Below are positions 43,271 through 51,538 of a DNA stretch of 64,000 nt, one piece after another (positions within the stretch are counted from its first letter, which is position 1; every line of letters starts with the position of its first letter). The notes under the pieces were generated by a model that had not been told where the DNA came from, did not search any database, and worked only from the letters and a program-made list of their open reading frames with translations. Origin of the DNA: Bacteroidetes bacterium ADurb.Bin037. Its GTDB lineage: Bacteria > Bacteroidota > Bacteroidia > Bacteroidales > UBA932. The position numbers were made by a program, and so were the translations under genes. The DNA is taken from contig MWER01000016.1 of assembly GCA_002071175.1 (NCBI GenBank), positions 154,203-218,202 of the forward strand, given 5' to 3'.

Positions 43271-44584
43271 TCATCTGCGGTAAGAACCTCCGCTGGAACG
43301 GGAACTACTGCTGCTGCCCGTACTTCCCGAACGGCTGCTACTCATAGAGCCGGAGCTTCCTGAACTACTGCTTCTGGATACCGTTGAAGAAACAGAACGG
43401 GTCCCGGAACTTGATCCGCTGCTATATCTATCCGTTGTACGACTTGCCGAACTGCCGGAAGATCTTGACACATTACTTGAATTGCCGGGACTGGTCCGGT
43501 TTACTGTAGCAGACGGACTCTGGTTGTTTCTGTAGAAACTACGGCTGTTACCCGGATTTGTCGTTCTGGTTGAAGATCCTGTATTTGTGCTCTCCGGTGT
43601 CCTTTGGGACAGATTCGATGACCTTCTGTAAAAGGTATTTTCTGTATTTGTGTTTTTCTGTTCCGACTGTGACCGGGTCTCCAGGGAATTGTCCCTGTAA
43701 ACAGCTTCCGTACCGGAGGTTTCAGTTACCCTTCTGTAATAGCGGGTTCCGCTTTCAAGTTCATTTCGGGTCTGCTTGTCGTTCCTCTTCTCCGATATTT
43801 GATCTTTTCCTGAGATCTGCTCTATCTGGGGTGAGGGTGTTCTCCTGTATGAGCCTCCTGAACGGACCGCACTGGAAGAAGTCATGGCCGTAGATTCCCT
43901 CCTGCGCGAATCTTCAATTCTGGGCTTCTTTTGATTATTGTGATACCAGTAATTGTGATCATAGTAACCGTATCCGTATCCATAAGGGTATATCCCCCAT
44001 ATTCCGGACATAGACCACGTATAGTAGTATGATGGATAGTACCAGTAGTTGTAGCACCAGTCATAATACCAGAAGTCGTTATACCAGGAACGGGGGAACC
44101 AATACCAGTAATCCCAGTAGGAATAAGGCATATACCAGTATCTGCTCCTGTACCACGGACGGTACCATGAGTAGGAAAAGAAAGGATTGGTCCACCAGTT
44201 GTCATATCCGAAGTCCATATTGATGGTCAATGTGAAACTTTCAGATGGTTCATCGCTGAATCTTTCCAGCTTGCTGGCATAAGAATCGTCCTGGGAACTC
44301 ATGATCAGGTATGTAGTGCCAGGTTCTACATTAATATCGACAACACCTTCAGGATCTGTATAGACAGTTTCCACTCTTGTACCTTCCCTTCTTGCCTGCG
44401 CAATGGTTTCATTTTTTAATACTTCAGCCTCTTCAGCAGAAGCAAGCAGGTGTACCCGGGCGGTGACGTCCGGTCTGAAGTACGTAGCATCGTCGTATCT
44501 GGAGGATGCTACTCTATAGCCCGATCCGCACGAAACTGCAAAGAGTCCGGCGAACAGCAATAACGCGATAAAAAACCGTTTCAT
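43271..44584 (-). CDS. Trp/Tyr-rich lipoprotein with Ser/Arg-rich tail, function unknown
   Basis: A 437-residue lipoprotein (signal ends FAVSC, Cys19). Residues about 25-125 look folded and mixed. Residues 126-214 are about half Trp, Tyr and Phe (runs such as WYYPSYYYTW and YGYGYGYYDHNYWYH). The rest (about 220-437) is Ser/Arg/Thr/Asn-rich low complexity without cysteine. I recognise no enzyme. The aromatic block suggests a sticky surface, carbohydrate-binding or adhesive role. A Shine-Dalgarno AGGAGG stands 6 bases before the ATG, rare in this phylum, and a TATATTTG -7 box lies upstream. Confidence 0.75.
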   Translation of the reverse strand: MKRFFIALLLFAGLFAVSCGSGYRVASSRYDDATYFRPDVTARVHLLASAEEAEVLKNETIAQARREGTRVETVYTDPEGVVDINVEPGTTYLIMSSQDDSYASKLERFSDEPSESFTLTINMDFGYDNWWTNPFFSYSWYRPWYRSRYWYMPYSYWDYWYWFPRSWYNDFWYYDWCYNYWYYPSYYYTWSMSGIWGIYPYGYGYGYYDHNYWYHNNQKKPRIEDSRRRESTAMTSSSAVRSGGSYRRTPSPQIEQISGKDQISEKRNDKQTRNELESGTRYYRRVTETSGTEAVYRDNSLETRSQSEQKNTNTENTFYRRSSNLSQRTPESTNTGSSTRTTNPGNSRSFYRNNQSPSATVNRTSPGNSSNVSRSSGSSASRTTDRYSSGSSSGTRSVSSTVSRSSSSGSSGSMSSSRSGSTGSSSSSRSSGGSYRR

Positions 44585-44589
44585 TTTGC

Positions 44590-44595
44590 ACCTCC
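44590..44595 (-). promoter_or_regulatory. Strong Shine-Dalgarno site before the Trp/Tyr-rich lipoprotein
   Basis: On the minus strand AGGAGGTGCAAA precedes the ATG. Other genes in this window have no comparable purine-rich site. It sets the start codon. Confidence 0.6.
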
Positions 44596-44631
44596 TAATT
44601 ATTTATTGAATCAAATTGTGTACTTTTGCAT

Positions 44632-44639
44632 CAAATATA
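44632..44639 (-). promoter_or_regulatory. -7 box of the Trp/Tyr-rich lipoprotein operon
   Basis: TATATTTG on the minus strand, about 48 nt before the ATG. On the plus strand TACTTTTG (44621-44628) in the same divergent region may serve proS. Confidence 0.5.
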
Positions 44640-44723
44640 ATCAAATCAAAGAAAAAAAGCAAAATGTTATATTAATTTTTTAAGAATTAATGTAACAAAT
44701 ATTATACCAGATAAAAAGAGTAT

Positions 44724-46196
44724 ATGGCAAAAGAGATAAGGAATAGAGAAGATAATTATTCGGAATGGTATAACAACTTGGTGATCAAGACGGATCTGGC
44801 AGAAAATTCGGCTGTCAGAGGATGTATGGTCATCAAGCCTTACGGATATGCCATATGGGAAAAAATGCAGGCAGATCTGGACCGTCGTTTTAAGGAAACA
44901 GGCCATATGAACGCCTATTTTCCCCTGTTCATACCCAAATCATTCTTAAGCAGGGAAGCCGAGCACGTAGAGGGATTTGCCAAGGAATGCGCCGTTGTCA
45001 CCCATCACCGCCTGATGGCGGATCCCAACGGCAGGGGATTGGTAATTGATCCGGATGCCCGTCTGGAGGAAGAACTTGTCGTTCGTCCCACGAGTGAAAC
45101 GATCATATGGAACACATACAGAAACTGGATCAAGTCCTACAGGGATTTGCCCATACTTTGTAACCAGTGGGCAAACGTTGTCCGTTGGGAAATGCGTACC
45201 AGATTATTCCTCAGGACTACGGAATTTCTCTGGCAGGAGGGTCATACGGCCCATGCAACGGCACAGGAAGCAATGGAAGAGACCCGCAAGATGGTTGAAG
45301 TATATGCCTCATTTGCCAAAGATGTTATGGCTTTGCCTGTCTGGATCGGTTCAAAAACAGCGTCTGAACGCTTTGCCGGTGCAGTTGAAACATTGTGTAT
45401 AGAAGCGCTTATGCAGGATGGAAAAGCGCTGCAGGCCGGGACTTCTCATTTTCTGGGTCAAAATTTTGCCAGGGCATTCGACGTTCAGTTTGCCAATAAG
45501 GAAGGGACACTCGAATACGTATGGGCTACCAGTTGGGGCGTATCTACCCGTTTGATGGGAGCCCTGATCATGGCCCATTCGGATAACAACGGCCTGGTCC
45601 TGCCGCCGAAACTGGCACCGATACAAGTGGTTATGGTCCCGATATATAAAGGGGAGGAAGAAAGAACCGATATTTGTACCCACCTTGAAGGCCTTAAACT
45701 TCGTCTTGAGGCCAGGGGACTGACCGTTAAACTGGACGACAGGGACAATGTACGGTCCGGGTTCAAATTCTCGGAATGGGAAGTAAAGGGAGTCCCCGTC
45801 CGCATAGCCGTAGGTCCCAGGGACATGGCGAACGGTACTATAGAGATTGCCAGGAGGGATACCCTGGAAAAACAAACGGTTCCGCTGGAAGGTATAGAAG
45901 AGAAGATCCTGAGCTTGATGCAGGATATACAGGAGAGTATTTACAGAAAAGCGTACGACTTCAGAGCTAAAAACACCTTTGAAATTGACAGTTACGATGA
46001 ATTCCGTGAGCGGATAGAAGACGGCGGATTTTTCCTGTGTCATTGGGACGGAACACCTGAAACGGAAGCAAAGATCAAAGAAGAAACAAAAGCTACCATA
46101 AGGCTGATCCCGGAAGGGGAAGACATACGCCCCGGCAAATGTATGTACAGCGGAAAACCTTCTTCGCAACGGGTCGTTTTTGCCAGAGCTTATTAA
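44724..46196 (+). CDS. proS: Prolyl-tRNA synthetase, archaeal/eukaryotic type
   Basis: A 490-residue class II synthetase of the short type without the bacterial editing insertion. Motif 2 is [33 protein letters not shown], preceded by PTSETIIW. The anticodon-binding domain (about 290-400) and the C-terminal zinc-type domain ([24 protein letters not shown]) follow. This type is usual for Bacteroidetes. It starts an apparent operon with the next three plus-strand genes. Confidence 0.96.
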   Translation: MAKEIRNREDNYSEWYNNLVIKTDLAENSAVRGCMVIKPYGYAIWEKMQADLDRRFKETGHMNAYFPLFIPKSFLSREAEHVEGFAKECAVVTHHRLMADPNGRGLVIDPDARLEEELVVRPTSETIIWNTYRNWIKSYRDLPILCNQWANVVRWEMRTRLFLRTTEFLWQEGHTAHATAQEAMEETRKMVEVYASFAKDVMALPVWIGSKTASERFAGAVETLCIEALMQDGKALQAGTSHFLGQNFARAFDVQFANKEGTLEYVWATSWGVSTRLMGALIMAHSDNNGLVLPPKLAPIQVVMVPIYKGEEERTDICTHLEGLKLRLEARGLTVKLDDRDNVRSGFKFSEWEVKGVPVRIAVGPRDMANGTIEIARRDTLEKQTVPLEGIEEKILSLMQDIQESIYRKAYDFRAKNTFEIDSYDEFRERIEDGGFFLCHWDGTPETEAKIKEETKATIRLIPEGEDIRPGKCMYSGKPSSQRVVFARAY

Positions 46197-46206
46197 TTTT
46201 TAGATT

Positions 46207-46917
46207 ATGACAGATTCAGAAATCCGTCCGACCAGGCAGCAGATCATCCAGGGATTGAATGTAAAATCCCAATTAAAGAACGATGTTTTTCAGCAGACCC
46301 TCGGTGTGTTCAATCTGACAAAGGAAGTGTTGCATGAAATGAGCAATGATGTGAACGAACTTCTGAAAGACGGAGAAAACCGTCGTGTTCGTTTTGAATA
46401 CAGGGATAGGGGTAAATTCGAGGCAGAACTGAAATTTGCAGATGATATTCTTTTATTCAGCATGCATACCGATATATTTCAGTTTGACAGGGACCATCCT
46501 GCGTGGAAGAACGAATACGTCAAAAAGGAACCGTTTTCCACATACTGCGGTATGATATCCGTGTACAACTTTCTGACAGATTCGTTTAAATACAACCGTA
46601 AGGACGATCTGGGATATCTGGTTGCCAGACTGTTCGTAAACAAGGACAAAAGTTATTTCACGGAAGGTAAACGCCAGCAGACAAGGGATCTTGCAGATTT
46701 CGGGAAACGGATGATCGATAAGGAAGCAATTGTGAATATTGTGGAAACGGCCGTTTTGTATTCTCTTTCTTTCGACTTGCTGATCCCACCCTATGAAACG
46801 GTCGCTATCGCCACAGTGGAACAAATGAACGCCAAGATAGACAGTGCCAAGATGCAAACAGGTAAACGTTTGGGTTTTGCCTTTTGTGCGGATGATGTAA
46901 AAGCCGAACAGGACTAA
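46207..46917 (+). CDS. Conserved hypothetical cytosolic protein
   Basis: A 236-residue soluble protein without signal peptide or membrane segment. It has an N-terminal helical part (RPTRQQIIQGLNVKSQLKNDVF) and a central alpha/beta part (AELKFADDILLFSMHTDIFQF). I do not recognise a domain; it looks like a conserved Bacteroidetes protein. It starts 10 bp after proS and ends 19 bp before the DUF3078 gene, so it is probably cotranscribed with them. Confidence 0.7.
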   Translation: MTDSEIRPTRQQIIQGLNVKSQLKNDVFQQTLGVFNLTKEVLHEMSNDVNELLKDGENRRVRFEYRDRGKFEAELKFADDILLFSMHTDIFQFDRDHPAWKNEYVKKEPFSTYCGMISVYNFLTDSFKYNRKDDLGYLVARLFVNKDKSYFTEGKRQQTRDLADFGKRMIDKEAIVNIVETAVLYSLSFDLLIPPYETVAIATVEQMNAKIDSAKMQTGKRLGFAFCADDVKAEQD

Positions 46918-46936
46918 AACATTTGTTTATAGTTAT

Positions 46937-47971
46937 ATGAAAAAAATATTTCTGATTACCGTTACCTTAATGATGACGGTTGTTGCTTCCAATGCTCAGG
47001 ATACGGTTCAAGTTCCGACATACGAAGAATTGGCGCGCATGTATGCCCGGTTGGCTGCCAAGGTCGATTCGGCCCGGCAGCGTGCTATAGAAGATTCGAT
47101 TCTTATTGCCCGGTTTATTGAAGAAAGCCGGCAGGCTGCTCTTGCCGCCATGCCGCCGCCGAAGAAACCCACATTCTGGACGAACACCCTGCTTTCCCAG
47201 TTGAACTTTTCGCAAACATCCCTGACAAACTGGGCTGCCGGTGGGAACAGTTCGGTTGCTTTGGGGGGATATGTAGATGCCAAGGCCAATTATGAAAAGA
47301 ACAGTGTCATATTCCAAAACCGTTTTCAGATAGGTTACGGATTTGTGAAAATATTCGGGGATATTCTCAAAAAAGCGGATGACAGGCTGGCTTTTGATTC
47401 CAAATTCGGATACAAGGCAACGGATAAGCTTTATTTTTCTGTGGCATTAGGCATGAAAACGCAAATGGCCAAAGGTTATAAATATTCGGCAGCCGATACG
47501 ATGCTTGTTTCCCAGTTCGCTTCGCCGCTCAATTCGACATTGGCCCTGGGTATGGATTACAAGCCGTTCCCCTGGTTGTCGGTTACCTTCGCTCCTCTGA
47601 CCGGGGGGATTGTGGTTGTGAGTTTGCCCGAGTTGAGGGAAAATTATGGGAATAGGCCGGATGAAAAGGTAAGAAAGGAATTTGGGGCACAGTTGAAAGT
47701 CAAATTGGATAAGGAGGTTTTTAAGAACGTTAAGGTGGATACCGAGTTGGTCCTGTTTTCAGATTATTTGAACAAACCACAGAACATTCAGGTGTTGTGG
47801 GACCTTTCCATATCTTTGCAGGTCAATAAATTCATGAGCACCAATATTCGTACGAACCTGATATATGACGATAACATTAAGATTGCCGACAAGTATGGCA
47901 ATAAAGCTCCCAGGGTCCAGTTCAGGGAAATTTTATCCATAGGACTTTCCTATACGTTATCGAATAAATAG
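46937..47971 (+). CDS. DUF3078 outer-membrane-associated protein
   Basis: A 344-residue exported protein with signal peptide (about 1-20, ASNAQ). A helical segment (about 30-70) precedes a DUF3078 barrel-like region: TLLSQLNFSQTSLTNWAAGGNSS, then DRLAFDSKFGYKA and LALGMDYKPFPWLS. Strands alternate as in an outer-membrane barrel and the protein ends near SYTLSNK. The function is unknown; the family is widespread in Bacteroidetes. It lies 9 bp before tilS. Confidence 0.85.
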   Translation: MKKIFLITVTLMMTVVASNAQDTVQVPTYEELARMYARLAAKVDSARQRAIEDSILIARFIEESRQAALAAMPPPKKPTFWTNTLLSQLNFSQTSLTNWAAGGNSSVALGGYVDAKANYEKNSVIFQNRFQIGYGFVKIFGDILKKADDRLAFDSKFGYKATDKLYFSVALGMKTQMAKGYKYSAADTMLVSQFASPLNSTLALGMDYKPFPWLSVTFAPLTGGIVVVSLPELRENYGNRPDEKVRKEFGAQLKVKLDKEVFKNVKVDTELVLFSDYLNKPQNIQVLWDLSISLQVNKFMSTNIRTNLIYDDNIKIADKYGNKAPRVQFREILSIGLSYTLSNK

Positions 47972-47980
47972 CCGTTCATA

Positions 47981-49330
47981 ATGGTTGAAACTGCATTTCT
48001 CTCATCGGTAAGAAAATTACTGACAGGTTCTCCCGGCGGTATACTTTTGGCGGTCAGCGGAGGAGTTGACTCTATGGTCATGGCCAACTTGTTCGTAAAA
48101 TGGATGGGGATGGAGCAGGGGGAACGAATGAGCAGGCAGGTCGCTGTTGCCCACATGAATTTTTCATTGCGTGGAACTGAGAGTGACAGGGATCAGCTAT
48201 TTGTGAAGGATTGGGCCGGGAAACACGGGTTACCCTTTTACACTAAAAAGGTATCTGCTTCTGATTATGCTGGGAAAAAAGGTATTTCCATAGAAATGGC
48301 AGCCAGGGAAATACGCTATGACTGGTTCGGGACACTATGCCGGGAACACGATCTGTCGTATATTGCGATCGGGCATAATGCCAATGACAGGGCTGAGACC
48401 ATATTGCTGAACCTGATCAGGGGTACGGGGTTGAAGGGTCTTTGTAGCATGAGAGAGCAAAATGGCAACGTGATCAGGCCCTTGCTGGAAGTTCCCCGTT
48501 CTCTTATCGTGGAATATGCCCGTAGCAATGACATTGCCTATTGCGAAGATTCCACCAACCTGGAAACTGAATTTGCGCGCAACAAAATCCGTCTTCTTGT
48601 CATGCCCGTATTGGAGCAGATCTCTCCCAACGTAGTGCTTCGGATGGGAAAAAATGCGGGGAATCTGTTACAGGCCCAGTCCCTGCTCGAGTTCATGACA
48701 GAAAATAAACGGGCAGCTTGTGCCACTGCCAACGGATTTTCAATCCCGTGCCTGATGGGTGAAGGTCATGTTGAATTCTGGTTGCATGCCTTGTTGTCCC
48801 CTTATGGCTTCAAAGAGTCCCAGATCCCAGGTATTTACGCGTCCCTTCAGGGGCAAAGCGGAAAAAGGTTCCTCTCTCCGTCACATGTGCTTTGGATAGA
48901 CCGCCAGGAGTTGGCCATACGACCCCTGGCAGATACCGGTACATCTGTAATGCTCAATTACAGGAGAATAGAACATACTCCCGATTTTGTCATTCCAAAA
49001 GATCCGGAAGTAGCAGCACTTGACGCAGATAAACTGAAATATCCCCTTAAGGTACGCAACTGGGAGCCGGGTGACAAGTTTATACCCCTGGGGATGAGCG
49101 GATTTAAGAAGATCAGCGATTTTCTGGTCGATCAAAAGGTCCCCGGATTCGAAAAGGGAAATATTCGTGTACTGTGCTCCGGAGATGATATCGCCTGGGT
49201 CATCGGCCGGCGCATAGACAACCGTTTCAGGATCACGTCTGCCACTACCACGATATTGCTTTTTCATCAAAAGGAAGCCGGGCCAGGATCCCTCCCTCTC
49301 CAAGAAGATCTTGAATTTGTCCCTGAATGA
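47981..49330 (+). CDS. tilS: tRNA(Ile)-lysidine synthase
   Basis: A 449-residue ATP-dependent enzyme that converts C34 of the CAU isoleucine tRNA to lysidine. The PP-loop LAVSGGVDSMVMANLF lies near residues 22-37, and IGHNANDRAETILLNLIRGTGLKGL is the conserved second region. The TilS_C domain near the end carries EPGDKFIPLGMSGFKKISDFLVDQKVP. Normal family members end soon after RITSATTTILLF; here about 20 more residues are read, which overlap the 3' end of convergent sppA by 86 bp. Confidence 0.95.
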   Translation: MVETAFLSSVRKLLTGSPGGILLAVSGGVDSMVMANLFVKWMGMEQGERMSRQVAVAHMNFSLRGTESDRDQLFVKDWAGKHGLPFYTKKVSASDYAGKKGISIEMAAREIRYDWFGTLCREHDLSYIAIGHNANDRAETILLNLIRGTGLKGLCSMREQNGNVIRPLLEVPRSLIVEYARSNDIAYCEDSTNLETEFARNKIRLLVMPVLEQISPNVVLRMGKNAGNLLQAQSLLEFMTENKRAACATANGFSIPCLMGEGHVEFWLHALLSPYGFKESQIPGIYASLQGQSGKRFLSPSHVLWIDRQELAIRPLADTGTSVMLNYRRIEHTPDFVIPKDPEVAALDADKLKYPLKVRNWEPGDKFIPLGMSGFKKISDFLVDQKVPGFEKGNIRVLCSGDDIAWVIGRRIDNRFRITSATTTILLFHQKEAGPGSLPLQEDLEFVPE

Positions 49331-50999
49331 CGGTATTTATGCCTGCAGAGGCTTTTCTTACCGGCCTCCCGATCATTTCCATCAACCGGAAAGGTTTGGG
49401 AAAAGTAACGATCCTGTAATCGGTCAGGCCTGCCATATCGGCTGCTGCCCTGACGGCGTCGGACAACCCGCCCTGATGATCTGCCAGGCCGTTGACGATG
49501 GCCTCTTTTCCCGACCAAACACGACCGTCGGCCAGGCTTTCCGCCTTGCTTCGTTCCATGTGCCTGTTATTGGCCACAGTATTTACAAAACGATTGTAGG
49601 TGGATTCGACCTGCTGCCTGATGATCTGTAGTTCCCGTTCACTCTTGCGGTGATACCACGATACGATATGACTGAAAGGATGGGTGTCAACCGTCTCGTT
49701 CCTTATTCTGAGAACATCGGAGAAACCCTTTTCACCGTTGAAAAGCAGACTGTAAACACCAATGGATCCTGTCAGGGTGGAAGGATGGACATATATCTTG
49801 TGTGCGGCACAAGCTATCCAATAGCCGCCGGAAGCGGCAATATCTCCCATCGATACCGTTACCGGTTTATTGGCAGCCGTTAATTGAAGTTCGCGTGCTA
49901 TTATTCCTGCTGCCAGGGGATCTCCGCCAGCACTTTCTATGTAGACAACGACGGCTTTTACCGTGGAATCATTGCGATATTGTCTCAACTGGTCGGCAAA
50001 AGATTCTGCAAATATCTGTCCCATTCCTTTTCCCATAGCGATATCGCCGGTTGCGTATACTAACGCGATCTTGTTTCCCGGGATTCTGCGTTTATGCATC
50101 TCCCGGTAACTGATGTAATTTTCCAGGGAGATCAGAGGGAGTTTACTTTCCGGCAATCCATTGTAAATTGATGATAAATAGGATATCATTTCATCCTTGT
50201 GCCAGAGTTCGTCAACAAGACCTATCTCTTTTGCCTTTGAGGCTTCTGTCAGGAATGTGACTGAGCAGAGGCTGTCAATGGTGCCTGCTTTCAGGTGCCG
50301 TAGGTTGTCGATTTCCGACGACCAATGTTCCCAGCATGATGTCAGGTATGATGCCATTTGTTGTCTTTCCATTTCCCCCATCCGGGAAGCCGTAAATGGT
50401 TCTCCGCCGCTTTTGTAGTTGCCATGCCGGATTACTTGTGCTTCCAGACCCAATTTGTCCATCAGGCCTTTGTAATAATTCACACCTAAGCTGAAACCTT
50501 GCAGGGTGATGTCCCCGTCCGGGTTCAGGATCACTTTGTCGGCTGCTGAGGCCAGGTAATAAGCCTGTTGGGAATAGGATATGGCATAACTGATCACCGG
50601 TTTGCCGCTTTGACGGAAAGAGATCAAAGCGTTTCGTATCTCTTCTATGTGTGTCATTTGCGCGTTCAGGTACTGGGGGTCAAGGTAGATCATCCTGACG
50701 GAAGGATCGTCTGTAGCCTGTTCAATGGCCCGGACTATGGAAAGAAATCCGGTACCTCCCCTGCTGATATTCAGATTCAGGGGCAGAAAGCCTATTGTAG
50801 GAATGTCTGAATCCTGAGTAACTACACTATTTTCAAAAGATATGTACATAATGGATCTGTCGGGAATGACGGATGTGGTGGTTCCCAGTCCCATCCGGAT
50901 CATACTGGTTATTGATCCGACGATCATGAAAAAGCCGGTCATTATTACCAGGGCAGTGCCCAGGACAACGGCTGTAAAAGTTTTTAAAAAATCTTTCAT
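49245..50999 (-). CDS. sppA: Signal peptide peptidase SppA, 67-kDa type
   Basis: A 584-residue membrane-bound Ser/Lys peptidase that clears cleaved signal peptides. One N-terminal membrane anchor (FTAVVLGTALVIMTGFFMIV) precedes two S49 domains. The general base Lys lies in HGNYKSGGEPF of the first domain, and the nucleophile Ser in IAASGGYWIACAAH of the second, the typical dyad. STLTGSIGVYSLLF follows. It is complete and monocistronic. The last codons overlap tilS. Confidence 0.96.
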   Translation of the reverse strand: MKDFLKTFTAVVLGTALVIMTGFFMIVGSITSMIRMGLGTTTSVIPDRSIMYISFENSVVTQDSDIPTIGFLPLNLNISRGGTGFLSIVRAIEQATDDPSVRMIYLDPQYLNAQMTHIEEIRNALISFRQSGKPVISYAISYSQQAYYLASAADKVILNPDGDITLQGFSLGVNYYKGLMDKLGLEAQVIRHGNYKSGGEPFTASRMGEMERQQMASYLTSCWEHWSSEIDNLRHLKAGTIDSLCSVTFLTEASKAKEIGLVDELWHKDEMISYLSSIYNGLPESKLPLISLENYISYREMHKRRIPGNKIALVYATGDIAMGKGMGQIFAESFADQLRQYRNDSTVKAVVVYIESAGGDPLAAGIIARELQLTAANKPVTVSMGDIAASGGYWIACAAHKIYVHPSTLTGSIGVYSLLFNGEKGFSDVLRIRNETVDTHPFSHIVSWYHRKSERELQIIRQQVESTYNRFVNTVANNRHMERSKAESLADGRVWSGKEAIVNGLADHQGGLSDAVRAAADMAGLTDYRIVTFPKPFRLMEMIGRPVRKASAGINTVIQGQIQDLLGEGGILARLPFDEKAISW

Positions 51000-51012
51000 A
51001 CCTGTAGCAATA

Positions 51013-51043
51013 TTTGTTATGCAAAAATAACCATTTATATTTG
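51013..51043 (+). promoter_or_regulatory. Promoter of the His/Cys-rich protein and metal-type TonB receptor
   Basis: TTTG (51013-51016) and TATATTTG (51036-51043) are 19 bp apart, a near-perfect Bacteroidetes promoter. The ATG follows 9 bases after the -7 box, so the leader is very short. No obvious metal-regulator operator is visible to me. Confidence 0.8.
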
Positions 51044-51052
51044 CACTCCGGA

Positions 51053-51481
51053 ATGAGAAGATTTACACAAATTCTATTCTGCCTGGTGCTTACCGGTATC
51101 TATCTGACGGCTACAGCCGGTTTTCCTGTTCATAGATGCTTGAAGGAAGGATCGTATTATGTGCTGCTGTTTGCAGAAGATACATCCTGTGAAAAACTTC
51201 ATTCTCAGGAAAATATGTGTCATGCCGGTTGCTGTACTGGACATCACGATGAGAGCTGTTGCAACACGCAGGTCTATTCTGTGGATGATCCTACAATAAT
51301 CCAGGACGGGTCAAAGGATCAGGACAATCTTCAGGCACAAAAGATCCTGGTGATATTTTCAGCCCTCCTGCCGGACAGCGGTACCATGCTTCCCGCTGTG
51401 CAATTTGCCGGGATTTGCCATTCCGTATCTTTAGAACGGTTACTTTTCAGGGAAAGCTATATGATCCCGTTGCGTTTGTGA
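51053..51481 (+). CDS. HYC_CC_PP-type small His/Cys-rich exported protein
   Basis: A 142-residue protein with signal peptide (about 1-23). The mature part begins FPVHRCLKEGSYYVLLF and contains MCHAGCCTGHHDESCC, a dense cluster of Cys and His like the HYC_CC_PP family. I chose the ATG at 51053 because it gives the normal signal start MRRFTQILF. The cluster could bind copper, zinc or iron in the periplasm; the metal is not known. It lies 57 bp before a TonB receptor with a His/Asp-rich loop, so both probably serve the same metal. Confidence 0.8.
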   Translation: MRRFTQILFCLVLTGIYLTATAGFPVHRCLKEGSYYVLLFAEDTSCEKLHSQENMCHAGCCTGHHDESCCNTQVYSVDDPTIIQDGSKDQDNLQAQKILVIFSALLPDSGTMLPAVQFAGICHSVSLERLLFRESYMIPLRL

Positions 51482-51538
51482 TGGATCGTTTTACACCTTT
51501 GTAAGACATCAATCCATTATTAACAAAAGCAACGAAAA

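Noticed and set aside
45351..46169. 272-codon open frame on the minus strand inside proS
   Set aside because: Antisense shadow of a certain gene, with no start context, no promoter and no recognisable motifs.
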